The notes below the pieces were generated by a model, which was given only the letters and a program-made list of their open reading frames with translations, had not been told where the DNA came from and searched no databases. The position numbers and the translations under genes were made by a program. Source: Tychonema sp. LEGE 06208 (GTDB taxonomy: Bacteria > Cyanobacteriota > Cyanobacteriia > Cyanobacteriales > Microcoleaceae). From it: a DNA stretch of 64,000 bases. The DNA is taken from positions 1 to 64,000 of the forward strand of contig NZ_JADEWT010000008.1 in NCBI RefSeq assembly GCF_015207505.1, given 5' to 3'. Positions 53,786 through 62,377 of this stretch are shown here, piece after piece (positions within the stretch are counted from its first letter, which is position 1; every line of letters begins with the position of its first letter).

Positions 53786-54124
53786 CTAATATATTTTTTC
53801 TGCACATCCTCCTGCAATCTGCACCTGAAAAGTTATTCCCGATCGCATTGGCTGCCATCCGAGTTGCACCGCTTGCCGTATCCATTGTGCTACATCAGAG
53901 GGTGTTACTGGCATAAATGTACAGTTAGTTGTTGGATTCCAACCTTGAGAATGAGCTCTATCGGTGATAATAACTAACACCGATCCCGATCTATCAGCGT
54001 GTTCGACAGCAACATGAAGATTTCCCGATTCTGCTTGCAGATTAGCAGCTTGTCTTCGGATTAGCCAGACGAAAGGTTCCCCATCTACAATAATTTTTCT
54101 TGTTCCTTTTTTCGGTATTGACAT
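53786..54124 (-). CDS. Conserved hypothetical protein near the toxin-antitoxin locus
   Basis: A 112-residue protein without a named family that I recognise. It has an N-terminal strand pair (RKIIVDGEPFVWLIRRQ), SVLVIITDRAHSQGWN and a C-terminal VTPSDVAQWIRQAVQLGW segment, suggesting a compact alpha/beta domain. It lies 61 bases upstream of the DUF433 gene on the same strand, so it may be transcribed with it. A role in the toxin-antitoxin unit is possible but unproven. Confidence 0.6.
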   Translation of the reverse strand: MSIPKKGTRKIIVDGEPFVWLIRRQAANLQAESGNLHVAVEHADRSGSVLVIITDRAHSQGWNPTTNCTFMPVTPSDVAQWIRQAVQLGWQPMRSGITFQVQIAGGCAEKIY

Positions 54125-54207
54125 AGTTTGCTTCCAGCCAGTTTACTCATGGGATTATAACGAAAAGACTAAAGCATCTGATTCTTCAGAAGTTGTGCTA
54201 AACCCTC

Positions 54208-54429
54208 CTAAAGTTGAGAAAGGGGTAATGTTTGTCCAGTCATGGCTTGCTGCCAAGATTGGCGAAAGCTGAGGCGTAAAAAATCTGTATCTTCCTCTGT
54301 TGTCGTAGCTTGAGTTTCCAGAGAATGGGTGCGTTGAATAATAGTGGATAGTGTTTTAAGTAGTTCAAGTTGTTCTGTCAATGACATTGACTGAGCAAGA
54401 TCGATCGCTTTTTGAAGTTGTGAAGTCAT
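54208..54429 (-). CDS. Small antitoxin-like protein
   Basis: A 73-residue helical protein. The opening TSQLQKAIDLAQSMSLTEQL and LELLKTLSTII resemble short addiction-module antitoxins, which have an N-terminal amphipathic helix. The rest is acidic. No toxin gene directly follows; the gene downstream is the 112-residue unknown protein. Function is therefore inferred from size and style only. Confidence 0.5.
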   Translation of the reverse strand: MTSQLQKAIDLAQSMSLTEQLELLKTLSTIIQRTHSLETQATTTEEDTDFLRLSFRQSWQQAMTGQTLPLSQL

Positions 54430-54456
54430 AGTAAATCCTCCTGGTTTTATTTTACA

Positions 54457-57015
54457 TTAGTTACCCACGATCGCATACCACAAACTCACCATCAGGCACA
54501 AACTCGCTAAATGCTGAGGAATCAAAGATTTAATCGATCGCTTGGCAATTTTCTGAGTCACAAATATCGTCACCAACAATGAGAGAATTAAAGTAAAACC
54601 TTGCAAAAAGCTAATCACCGCTGGATCTCCTACAAAACTCGGTAAATCATCTCTAATTTGTCCGAAAGTGGCAAAAGTTACCGGAATCACTCGCCCGCCT
54701 TCCTGCAAACCCAATCGCCAATAGTGAGCCAAACTACCGCCCCAAACTAGAGGTAGATATCCGTAGGCGAGAGAGACAAATGAGAGAGGTTTATAGGTTG
54801 TAAATGGGATACTTTTTGCTTGTCCCAATCGGTAAATTGCCTGCATGACGGCGTAAGCTACTAAGGGAATCAGCGGCGGAATAATTAACACCGCGAGCGA
54901 CATTCCTAAGTGAGGTAAAAATTGCTCTAAATTGATGCCCAGCCCCAATAAACTATCGATTTCCGGTAAGCGATGGAGATAGATACCGCCTAATAATAGA
55001 AATAACAAGGCAACTTCATAACTGTGAGGAACATGGGTTGTCCATAATTCGATTCCCGGAGGGCGCACATTTAATTCTACCGATCGATGGGGACAAGCTT
55101 TTAAGCAAGTCATGCACAAGACGCAATCTTTATTATCAGTTAATTGGGCGGGATGGGAATAAATTGGACATCCATTAGTGGTTAATCCTTCCCCCAAGCC
55201 TGGGCCGCCTTTATAGCATTGGTAGGTGCTGCATTCCGCGGCGCAGGTTCCTTGTTGGGCGCGCAGTTCAATGATTGAAAGTTTAGCAAATAATCCATTC
55301 ATCCCTCCGATCGGGCATAAATACCGACACCAAAGCCGCCTTTCAAAAATTAGCGAGAAAATTACCGCCCCCGCCGTAATTAGCAACAACAAACAACTGG
55401 ATAAATAGGCGGTATTTTCTAAATTCCACAACTCTTCCCAGAGAAAGATTAGGGTAAATAGTCCGAATAGAAACCAACCACCCCATTTTTCAGCTAGTTG
55501 GCGGGGCCATTTATTGAGAGTTCGCGGGAAAATTTTCAGCGATAGTTTTTGGACGATTTCCCCATAAATCATAAAGGGGCAAAAGGCACACCACAATCGC
55601 CCGACAAGGGGGAATAATAATAACATCAACGGCCACCACCAGGCCCAGAAAATGTTCAGAGCAAAATTATGCTCTCTATCTTGGGGGGCAACAAATAGGA
55701 TGATTACTACTAATGCAAATACCCAACTGGTAAACCAATAATTCACGCGATCTGGATACCAATCACTCCGTAAAAATTGCCTAAATTTAGGATAGATATT
55801 TAATAAATTCAGGCGAAATTTTTGTTTTTTCGCCGCCTGAGCCCAAAATACTTCTTCGGTTAGTACCTGACTTCCCTGGGCTTGAACTAAAGCGCGATCG
55901 ACCATTCCCTGCAATTCCTGCAAATTACCGGGGAAATCGTAGGCTTGCAAGCGGCGAATTGCTTCTGGTGTGACTTGGGGCTTGACTAATTTCTTTTTGC
56001 GACCAATGATATTGAGATAATAGTTGACTTGTGCTTCTAAATCTGTTTTTCGTACCCGCAAGGATGGGACTTTAATCTTGTGTTGTGTCAGCTTATCTAG
56101 CTTGGGCTGCACAATTTCTGAGATTAAAATGATGCGGGCATTAGTAGAACGCGGTGGCGGTGGTATTTGTCCTTCTTTGACTACTAATGTATAGGTTCCT
56201 TCGGTTAATAGTTGCTGAATTTGGGGGCATAATTGAGCTGGTAATTCTTGCACGTCATTGAAAATTAACGTCCCTTCGCCCAACCATTCCAACAATCCTG
56301 GCTTGCCGCCCAAACGCCCGAATAATTCTGCTCCATTAGCCTGCAGCAAGGCACTTTTGATCTGAATAACTGGTTCGTTGCGGCGGTGGGAACCGAAATG
56401 AATTAAAGCTGCTAAGTTATCTTTTTCTAAACCAGGTTCGCCAGAGATTAATACCGATCGATTGTCACTTGATGCTGTGCGAATTTGTTGGCGCAATTTC
56501 ACTGCATAACGGCTATTTCCAATTACTCCGCGTTTCGCCCTTGGTACTAGATAGCTGCGGAGGGCGTTTTGACGCTCTCTTTCGTAGGCGATTTCTGATT
56601 CTAGCTGCTCTAATTTCGCGGCCAAGCGTTGAGCGTAGGCTTCGGTGATGCGTGGATATCTTTCTAGCAAACTGCGCCAGCGCGAGGCACTAATTACCCA
56701 AAATTGACATTCTGTACGGGCAATAATTCGACTATCTGCCGGTTGCGATCGTTGGAGGGCTGATAAATTGACGATCGCCCCCGGTAACAAACTACTCCCC
56801 CACATTAAACCGGGTTGTTTGCGCCGGTAGCGATCGGCTTGTCCACTTTCTAGGATGTAGAGATTGGTGACGGGCGTATCTTCGATTACCACTCGAAATC
56901 CCGTGGGAAAAGTTGCCATTTCCATTTCCAGCGCGATCGCCTGTAAAATCTCGCGGGATAATATGCCTAATTCGGTGTTTGATTCGAGCCAGTTAACTAA
57001 TTTTTCGGTAGACAT
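54457..57015 (-). CDS. Fusion of CRP-like sensor, degenerate NtrC-type AAA+ and membrane 4Fe-4S ferredoxin
   Basis: An 852-residue protein. Residues 10-150 form a cyclic-nucleotide-binding fold (ILESGQADRYRRKQPGLMWG). Residues about 165-400 resemble the central domain of NtrC activators, but Walker A reads GEPGLEKDNLA, Walker B reads GTLIFNDVQELP and the GAFTGA loop that contacts sigma-54 is missing. From about residue 425 there are membrane segments of the NapH/NosR kind with CAFCPFMIYGE and YLCPIGGMNG. A ferredoxin-like pair of Cys clusters follows, including CVLCMTCLKACPHRS (about 633-647). There is no DNA-binding helix-turn-helix. Cyanobacteria lack sigma-54, so the AAA+ part must do something else. 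It is probably a membrane redox protein with a sensory ATPase-like module. Confidence 0.88.
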   Translation of the reverse strand: MSTEKLVNWLESNTELGILSREILQAIALEMEMATFPTGFRVVIEDTPVTNLYILESGQADRYRRKQPGLMWGSSLLPGAIVNLSALQRSQPADSRIIARTECQFWVISASRWRSLLERYPRITEAYAQRLAAKLEQLESEIAYERERQNALRSYLVPRAKRGVIGNSRYAVKLRQQIRTASSDNRSVLISGEPGLEKDNLAALIHFGSHRRNEPVIQIKSALLQANGAELFGRLGGKPGLLEWLGEGTLIFNDVQELPAQLCPQIQQLLTEGTYTLVVKEGQIPPPPRSTNARIILISEIVQPKLDKLTQHKIKVPSLRVRKTDLEAQVNYYLNIIGRKKKLVKPQVTPEAIRRLQAYDFPGNLQELQGMVDRALVQAQGSQVLTEEVFWAQAAKKQKFRLNLLNIYPKFRQFLRSDWYPDRVNYWFTSWVFALVVIILFVAPQDREHNFALNIFWAWWWPLMLLLFPLVGRLWCAFCPFMIYGEIVQKLSLKIFPRTLNKWPRQLAEKWGGWFLFGLFTLIFLWEELWNLENTAYLSSCLLLLITAGAVIFSLIFERRLWCRYLCPIGGMNGLFAKLSIIELRAQQGTCAAECSTYQCYKGGPGLGEGLTTNGCPIYSHPAQLTDNKDCVLCMTCLKACPHRSVELNVRPPGIELWTTHVPHSYEVALLFLLLGGIYLHRLPEIDSLLGLGINLEQFLPHLGMSLAVLIIPPLIPLVAYAVMQAIYRLGQAKSIPFTTYKPLSFVSLAYGYLPLVWGGSLAHYWRLGLQEGGRVIPVTFATFGQIRDDLPSFVGDPAVISFLQGFTLILSLLVTIFVTQKIAKRSIKSLIPQHLASLCLMVSLWYAIVGN

Positions 57016-57356
57016 CGCTTAGCCTCGGCGAAAATAGAATTGTGCTGCTTGGTGTAGGATAAATTATTTAATTTTAATTGATTTTTGCCACCAGTAGCAG
57101 CATCTCAGTTTGGCATTTAAGTAAGTCGGTGGGGAAAAACACAACTGTGTTAAGAAAGATAAATGAGGCTCAAACCCCAATCCCTCCTGCATTCTGTCTC
57201 CTGACTCCTGCCTCATCCCAACTACAAATATTTACGCCTTTCTACTTATAGTGCGAGGGCCCCCCCTCGCCTATTGTACCACTCGCGAGGGGGGACGCTC
57301 TCACTACAAAAAAAATCTTTTTGCCAAACTGAGATGCTCCCTTTACTTGTTAACTA
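57016..57356. other. Intergenic region occupied by a miniature element
   Basis: 341 bases without a gene. Most of it is a 240-bp element with perfect terminal inverted repeats (57099-57338). Confidence 0.7.
57099..57338. mobile_element. Miniature inverted-repeat element (MITE-like), 240 bp
   Basis: AGCATCTCAGTTTGGCA at 57099-57115 is the exact reverse complement of TGCCAAACTGAGATGCT at 57322-57338, a 17-bp perfect terminal inverted repeat. Inside is a GC-rich hairpin, GCGAGGGCCCCCCCTCGC, and its counterpart GCGAGGGGGGACGC (57251-57300). No reading frame is present. The termini are related to those of the element at 60328-60432. Confidence 0.75.
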
Positions 57357-58124
57357 TCACTTTGCTTTTTCCCCCACAATCACAGCGATGGGAACCGCAT
57401 AATGAATTGCATCCCCTCGCAAATGTGCGCCAATTCCCAGACTGTCAACACCAATATCATCTCTAACAATTTGTCGCAGCTTATCGCCATCCCCTGGGTT
57501 TGGAAAAGAAGCCGCTAACTGCTGTTCTAGTTCTAATTCTACTTTGTAAAATGCCAAGTTCACATTGTGAAGGTTGGCATCAGCAACTAATTTTGGCAAC
57601 TCTTCCAGAGTCAAAGCGCGAGTGTGAGATGGATCGCGCAGTTTTTCAATATAGTTGTAAGCATCAACTTTTTCCGGCGGCATTACTACGTCAGCAATTA
57701 GAACGCGATCGCCCGGGCGACACACCCGAACCATCTCCGACAGTACAACATCGGGGCGCAAAAAATGATGGAAAGCGTAACGACTCAGCACAATGGAAAA
57801 ACTATCATCGGGAAACGGTAGCGTCTCGATATCGCCTTGCAACCACGAGAGATTAGTCAAGTTTTTTTGCTCGGTCAAAATCTGGGCTTGTTCTAGCATT
57901 GCTGGTGTTAAATCGATGCCAGTAACGTGATGGGAAACTGCCGCAAAAGCACAAGCAACAATACCGGGGCCGCAAGCAACATCTAGAACTGTATCCTTGT
58001 CAGATACGTTGGCCATTTTCATCAATAAATCCAGAGATTCTTGATTTGTATGGCCGTACAAGTTGGCGAATGGCACAGCCTGACGGGTGAATTGGTCGAT
58101 GATGGATTTTTGATGTGCGCTCAT
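57357..58124 (-). CDS. SAM-dependent methyltransferase
   Basis: A 255-residue class I methyltransferase. Motif I is VLDVACGPGIVACAFA (about residues 43-58), the acidic end of strand 2 is GIDLTPAMLEQA, and motif II/III appear as GDIETLPFPDDSFSIVLSRY and MVRCRPG-like MVRVCRPGDRVLIADV. It matches the UbiE/Methyltransf_11 group that modifies small molecules. The stop codon lies just after the MITE-like element. Substrate unknown. Confidence 0.9.
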   Translation of the reverse strand: MSAHQKSIIDQFTRQAVPFANLYGHTNQESLDLLMKMANVSDKDTVLDVACGPGIVACAFAAVSHHVTGIDLTPAMLEQAQILTEQKNLTNLSWLQGDIETLPFPDDSFSIVLSRYAFHHFLRPDVVLSEMVRVCRPGDRVLIADVVMPPEKVDAYNYIEKLRDPSHTRALTLEELPKLVADANLHNVNLAFYKVELELEQQLAASFPNPGDGDKLRQIVRDDIGVDSLGIGAHLRGDAIHYAVPIAVIVGEKAK

Positions 58125-58204
58125 AGTTTAATTTTGTCCTTGTTTGCTGCTATTTTGTAGGGCAGGAGCGGCTAAATTCGCTCCTGCTAAGCTTATTTCA
58201 CCTA

Positions 58205-59107
58205 TTAACTATTTCTCAATGCTCCACCTGCAATCGCGGTCAAGATAGCCACGCCAAAGGCCAGCCGATACCACACAAACACCCACGTATTCTGGGTTTG
58301 TAGGAACTTCATCAACCACGCGATAGACAAATAGGAAAACACAAAGGCCGAAATCGTTCCCACTATCAAAGCCACAAGTCCAGCACTGTCGATTCCTGAA
58401 CTCAACGCACCCTTCAATTCTACTAATCCAGCCAGAGTAATTGCCGGAATTCCTAATAAAAAAGAAAACCGCGCGGCGGCGGCTCTTTCCAGTCCCAGAA
58501 ACAATCCTGCTGTTAGGGTGGAACCCGATCGCGAACACCCCGGAATCAATGCCATTGCTTGACCTAATCCCATCAAAATACCATCTTGGACGGTTAGATT
58601 TTCATAAGTGCGATCGCGCTTGCCAATTTTTTCGGCTATTGCTAACAGCAGCGACATGAAAATCGAAGCAATGGCGATGCTAGCCAAACTCCTCAGCGGC
58701 GATTTGTCAAAATCTGGAACAAATATCTTGATTAGCAGCCCAAAAAAGACTATAGGTATTGTTCCCAAAGCAATCCCCAATGCCATTTTAAACTCTTGCG
58801 ATTTGTAGTCGCGCTGCACCACAGCGTTGACTGCACCCAGAGTTATATTTGTCAAGTCTTTCCAGAAATACCAAAGCACGGCGACAATGCTGCCTAACTG
58901 AATCACAGCAGTATAAACAACCCCCGGATCGCCCCATCCTAGGGCGATCGGCACTACCTTCAAATGAGCGCTGCTACTAATTGGTAAAAACTCCGTTAAT
59001 CCCTGTACAATTCCTAAAACAATCGTCTGCACCAAATTGAGTGGAGCGGGCCCGCCAACATCAGCAGCGGGCGTTTGGGCGAGGAATGCGTCAAGCAAAG
59101 CTATCAT
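58205..59107 (-). CDS. uppP: Undecaprenyl-diphosphate phosphatase
   Basis: A 300-residue integral membrane enzyme, UppP/BacA. It recycles the lipid carrier of peptidoglycan and exopolysaccharide synthesis by removing one phosphate from undecaprenyl diphosphate, and it can raise bacitracin resistance. The two signature loops are clear: GLTEFLPISSSAHLKV near residue 35 and PGCSRSGSTLTAGLFLGLER near 190. About eight membrane segments. The N-terminus has a short extra stretch (ALLDAFLAQTPAADVGGPA). ATG start. Confidence 0.96.
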   Translation of the reverse strand: MIALLDAFLAQTPAADVGGPAPLNLVQTIVLGIVQGLTEFLPISSSAHLKVVPIALGWGDPGVVYTAVIQLGSIVAVLWYFWKDLTNITLGAVNAVVQRDYKSQEFKMALGIALGTIPIVFFGLLIKIFVPDFDKSPLRSLASIAIASIFMSLLLAIAEKIGKRDRTYENLTVQDGILMGLGQAMALIPGCSRSGSTLTAGLFLGLERAAAARFSFLLGIPAITLAGLVELKGALSSGIDSAGLVALIVGTISAFVFSYLSIAWLMKFLQTQNTWVFVWYRLAFGVAILTAIAGGALRNS

Positions 59108-59500
59108 TAGTTGTCTGTTTCTAGTTATCAGTTGAATTGGACATTTTGCACTATTTTCAGAAGCTAGAAGTCAAGCCCACAAAAAATAATTTTTCTTGTG
59201 GTGCGGAAACTTCCAGCCCTCCGCTGAAAAGCCCAAATAGCGATATTTTGTCAGTTGAATCGCCTTGTCCGTAGGGTAGCATCTCTGTTTTGAATTGGTT
59301 GTTTTGTCGCCCCCTAGGGAGAATATACGATACTCGATCGGGGGGAGGGTACTATAACAACATACTTTTTGCATTAATTGAGATCCTGGCGGTCGATCGC
59401 AACAACAAGCAAATTATCATAGTCTATTCCAAACTACTTTAACCTACTCAGGAACATTTGCATACATTTGCTGATAAACTTAAAAAAGTTTTTGTTTTTG
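59108..59500. other. Intergenic region without a gene
   Basis: About 390 bases between divergent genes. It holds CGCCCCCTAGGGAGAATA and a nearby GATACTCGATCGGGGGGAGGG (59309-59350), which can partly pair. No frame in it looks coding. Confidence 0.5.
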
Positions 59501-60145
59501 ATGAAGCCAGCTTACAGCAACTGCCAACAACCTATGATATTTTCTGCATCCAAAAAATTAACTGTTAATGCTGATTCTGGCATCCGCTTGCTGCGGCGAA
59601 TCTTGTCAGCCAGTATTTTAACAGTGGCGATCGCCTTTAACTTGATACTGTTCGCGGGCACACCGCCAGCCTTCGCAAGTCTCACGGACGATCGCTTCGA
59701 CGGCACTATCTATGCCCTCTACGCCGGCAACGGTTCCCTAGTTCCTCCTAAAGTCAAGCTTACAGATTCTTTCAAACGCAACAAACCGGCATTGTTAGTG
59801 TTTTACACAGACGACAGCAGCGACAGCAAGCAATACGCGATCGTCGTATCTCAACTCCAGGAATTTTACGGCCGCGAGGCAGATATCATGCCGATAAGCG
59901 TTGACTCGTTGCCTCCGCAACCGTCACCGGAACTCACCGAACCAGGTCATTATTACGAAGGTTTTGTACCTCAAACCGTCATTTTAGACCAATCTGGAAA
60001 AGTAGTTTTTAACGAGAAAGGACAAATACCGTTTGAACAAGTAGACGATGCCTTTCGGAAAGTATTTGACTTGCTGCCCCGAGAAAAATCCCTCCCGCTG
60101 AAACGCCGTATAGTGAACGAACTCAACGTCGAATTGTCGAAGTAA
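59501..60145 (+). CDS. Thylakoid thioredoxin-like photosystem I accumulation factor
   Basis: About 214 residues. A signal/anchor segment (LSASILTVAIAFNLILFAGT, ending PPAFAS) directs it to the thylakoid membrane or lumen. The remaining domain is thioredoxin-like: KPALLVFYTDDSSDSKQYA, then ADIMPISVDSLP and FVPQTVILDQSGKVVFNEKG. The CxxC of true thioredoxins is replaced by DDSSDSK, so it cannot do disulfide exchange. This matches the cyanobacterial family called thylakoid membrane photosystem I accumulation factor (from memory, slr1796-like). The frame is open from a TTG at 59468; the ATG at 59501 or at 59534 is more likely, and neither has a strong ribosome site. Confidence 0.75.
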   Translation: MKPAYSNCQQPMIFSASKKLTVNADSGIRLLRRILSASILTVAIAFNLILFAGTPPAFASLTDDRFDGTIYALYAGNGSLVPPKVKLTDSFKRNKPALLVFYTDDSSDSKQYAIVVSQLQEFYGREADIMPISVDSLPPQPSPELTEPGHYYEGFVPQTVILDQSGKVVFNEKGQIPFEQVDDAFRKVFDLLPREKSLPLKRRIVNELNVELSK

Positions 60146-60327
60146 TATCTAAGGGCCGACTGCTAATTGTTGCTGCAATTTTAAATGATTCCAGAAAGAT
60201 ATTTTTCGGTGTCATACAGGTGTAAAGTGCGCTGCATCGCAGCCAGAAAAACCTGGTTAATTCATTCTCCTTAAAGCTATAGCCAGCCAGGGTTTTACTG
60301 AACCAAAATCTTAGAGTGAAAGTCGTC

Positions 60328-60432
60328 GGGAGCATCTGATATTTTGCATTTAATGATGGTGCTGTCCCCGCTCGCGAGCGGGATGCTCGCACTATAATTA
60401 AAAAATGCTTTTTACAAAAATGAGATGCTCCC
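60328..60432. mobile_element. MITE-like element, 105 bp, with target duplication
   Basis: GGGAGCATCT at 60328-60337 pairs exactly with AGATGCTCCC at 60423-60432. In the middle lies the 16-bp palindrome CCCGCTCGCGAGCGGG (60367-60382). The heptamer AAGTCGT occurs just outside both ends (60320-60326 and 60433-60439), which looks like a target-site duplication. No reading frame is inside. It is related to the 57099-57338 element through its GAGCATCTC/GAGATGCTCCC ends. Confidence 0.75.
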
Positions 60433-60560
60433 AAGTCGTAGGCGGCCGACTATAAATCCATATTTTAGTCGGCGACTGACGACTTTCGCTTGCAGACAGG
60501 GAATTTATTCCCTGGCGGGTTTAGTAAGAATTAATTAGCCATGCCTAGAGAAAGTTTGGT

Positions 60561-60650
60561 CGAGAGCATCCGGTGTTTTGTATTGATCTATAATAGTGCG
60601 ATCGTCCTCGCTCGCGGATGGTAATCGCTGATTGTAATGCAGGAGATCCT
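60561..60650. repeat. Decayed relative of the 60.3-kb element
   Basis: GAGCATCCGGTGTTTTGTAT, then ATAATAGTGCGATCGTCCTC and GCTCGCGG match the left half and core of the 105-bp element with changes. The right terminal repeat is lost or changed to AGGAGATCCTCCC. Confidence 0.5.
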
Positions 60651-60940
60651 CCCGTCTTGCCAGTCTCAAATGCTTGGTTTAAAGTTTATTTTTTTGTTTG
60701 AAATTTTGCCGTAAAATTACGCTGTTATTATAATATAAAAGTGGGCTGGCGGTGATTGTAACTCTCGGCTGGAGTTTGGTAACTGTGGTGACAATATTAT
60801 GTTAATCAAAAATTAGGAGATGCTAAAAACCCAGTATAAGTGAATTTAACAAAAGAAGCGTAAGCTAACAATCCAATGTGATGAAACTCTGGGCAATTCT
60901 AGTGGCTGTATCCTAAAGAATAAGTTGTGGAGATGGTGTT

Positions 60941-62185
60941 ATGGCAAAGATTTTGACGATCGCGGAGGCTGCGACTTTTGAAGTCGTGCAAGAGTTACTG
61001 GAGAGGGAGGGACATCAAGTGAGAGTCGCCCTCGACGGTAAGGATGCTTTAAATTTGGCGAGGGAATTCTCCCCGGATGCGATCTTTTGCGACGGGAATT
61101 CGCCTCAAATCAACTGGTTGGAGATGTGCCGCCTAGTGAAAGCCGATCGAGAATTGGCGGCTACTTATTTTGTGCTGCTGACAACACCAGAGCAATTTGC
61201 AGAAGTTCCAGAATTGGAGGGGCTGATTGACGATTTTCTGTTTAAACCGATAGTTAAGCAGGAATTGTTGGGGCGGGTACGCGCGGGGAAGCGAGCGCGG
61301 GATTTGAGGCTGGAGTTGGATTGCACTCAGCAAAAATTGCAACTGTCGGGCGATCGAATGCTGCAAACTGAAAAAATGTCTAGTTTGGGGGAATTGGTAT
61401 CTGGTATCGCCCACGATATTAACAACCCCATTACTTTTATTTACAGCAATCTCACTCACGTCCAAACTTACGCTACAGATTTAATAGAACTGCTGCGATT
61501 GTATCAAAAATACCTAGTCAATCCCGACTCGGAGATTCTGGAAAAACAGCAAGATATGGATGTGGAATTTGTACTCGACGATTTATTAAAAATTGTGAGT
61601 TCCATGCGAACCGGGAGCGATCGCATCCGGCAAATTATCTTATCGGTACAGGATTTTTCCCGCAGCGATCGCTCTGGCTGGCAGTTATTCGATATTTCCG
61701 ACGGTTTAGAAAACACTCTGTTATTGTTGCAGCACCGCTTACCGGCCCGCGAGGGGAGGCGGGATATCAAGGTGATGAAGCAATACGGAAATCTGCCGCA
61801 AATTGAGTGTTACGCAGGTCAGCTCAATCAAGCTTTTCTGAATATTATCAATTACGCGATCGATACTTTAGAAGAATCGAGTCAAGAGCTGGGCGAGTCG
61901 GAATCGGTCAACTTTAAGCCGATGATTGTGATTGGCACTAAGGTGATAGATGCTCAGCGGATTGCCATTGAAATTGCTGATAACGGCCTGGCAACTAGCC
62001 CAAATATCGCAGCGCAAATTTCCGATTCATTTTTGATAACAAAACCTATAGAAGACAGCCGGACATTGGGAATTGCTGCCAGCTATCGGATAATTGTAGA
62101 GCAGCACAAAGGAGAGTTAAAGTATGTTTTTGAACCTGGAAAAGGTACTAAATTTACCATAGAGATTCCGCTCAGGCACAGTTAA
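60941..62185 (+). CDS. Receiver-histidine kinase fusion with degenerate motifs
   Basis: A 414-residue protein. Residues 1-115 are a response-regulator receiver fold with the phosphorylatable Asp at D51 (AIFCDGNSP) and the Lys in FLFKPI, but the acidic pair that binds magnesium is missing from KILTIAEAAT. A coiled linker leads to the dimerisation domain with H158 in SGIAHDINNPITF. The ATPase domain keeps FLNIINYAID and IADNGLAT, yet the second Asn of the N box is Tyr and the glycines of G1/G2 are altered (SRTLGIAAS). Kinase output is thus doubtful. ATG start; long AT-rich upstream region. Confidence 0.87.
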   Translation: MAKILTIAEAATFEVVQELLEREGHQVRVALDGKDALNLAREFSPDAIFCDGNSPQINWLEMCRLVKADRELAATYFVLLTTPEQFAEVPELEGLIDDFLFKPIVKQELLGRVRAGKRARDLRLELDCTQQKLQLSGDRMLQTEKMSSLGELVSGIAHDINNPITFIYSNLTHVQTYATDLIELLRLYQKYLVNPDSEILEKQQDMDVEFVLDDLLKIVSSMRTGSDRIRQIILSVQDFSRSDRSGWQLFDISDGLENTLLLLQHRLPAREGRRDIKVMKQYGNLPQIECYAGQLNQAFLNIINYAIDTLEESSQELGESESVNFKPMIVIGTKVIDAQRIAIEIADNGLATSPNIAAQISDSFLITKPIEDSRTLGIAASYRIIVEQHKGELKYVFEPGKGTKFTIEIPLRHS

Positions 62186-62191
62186 TTAAAT

Positions 62192-62225
62192 GTTCGCAGT
62201 GCGGACGGTCGCCCGCACTGCGAAC
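62192..62225. terminator. Perfect 13-bp inverted repeat after the kinase gene
   Basis: GTTCGCAGTGCGG and CCGCACTGCGAAC are separated by eight bases, forming a strong hairpin seven bases after the kinase stop codon. It resembles the 34211-34260 element, and both are followed by CGGACAGGATATC (here 62250-62262), so it is a dispersed element that may also terminate transcription. Confidence 0.6.
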
Positions 62226-62377
62226 CCGTCGCGGTTGCAGTTGATCGAGCGGACAGGATATCGGGGCGAATAATTATCATGAACCAGCCTGTTTCAAGGG
62301 TTATTCATTTTTATTTTTAGTTGGGAAAATCAGAAAATGTTTGGAAAATCGCCCCTACAAATGCCGTACAATATTTG

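Larger units (their letters stand above)
60146..60940. other. Intergenic region with MITE-like elements
   Basis: 795 bases without a gene. It holds a 105-bp element with 10-bp terminal inverted repeats (60328-60432), a decayed relative (about 60561-60650) and an AT-rich stretch (60690-60850) that should contain the promoter of the histidine kinase gene. Confidence 0.6.

Noticed and set aside
54457-57015. Reading the fusion protein as a sigma-54-dependent transcription activator.
   Set aside because: No GAFTGA loop, degenerate Walker motifs, no DNA-binding domain, and cyanobacteria lack sigma-54.
59171-59374. Minus-strand frame of 67 codons upstream of uppP.
   Set aside because: No protein character; it crosses repeat-like GC-rich sequence.
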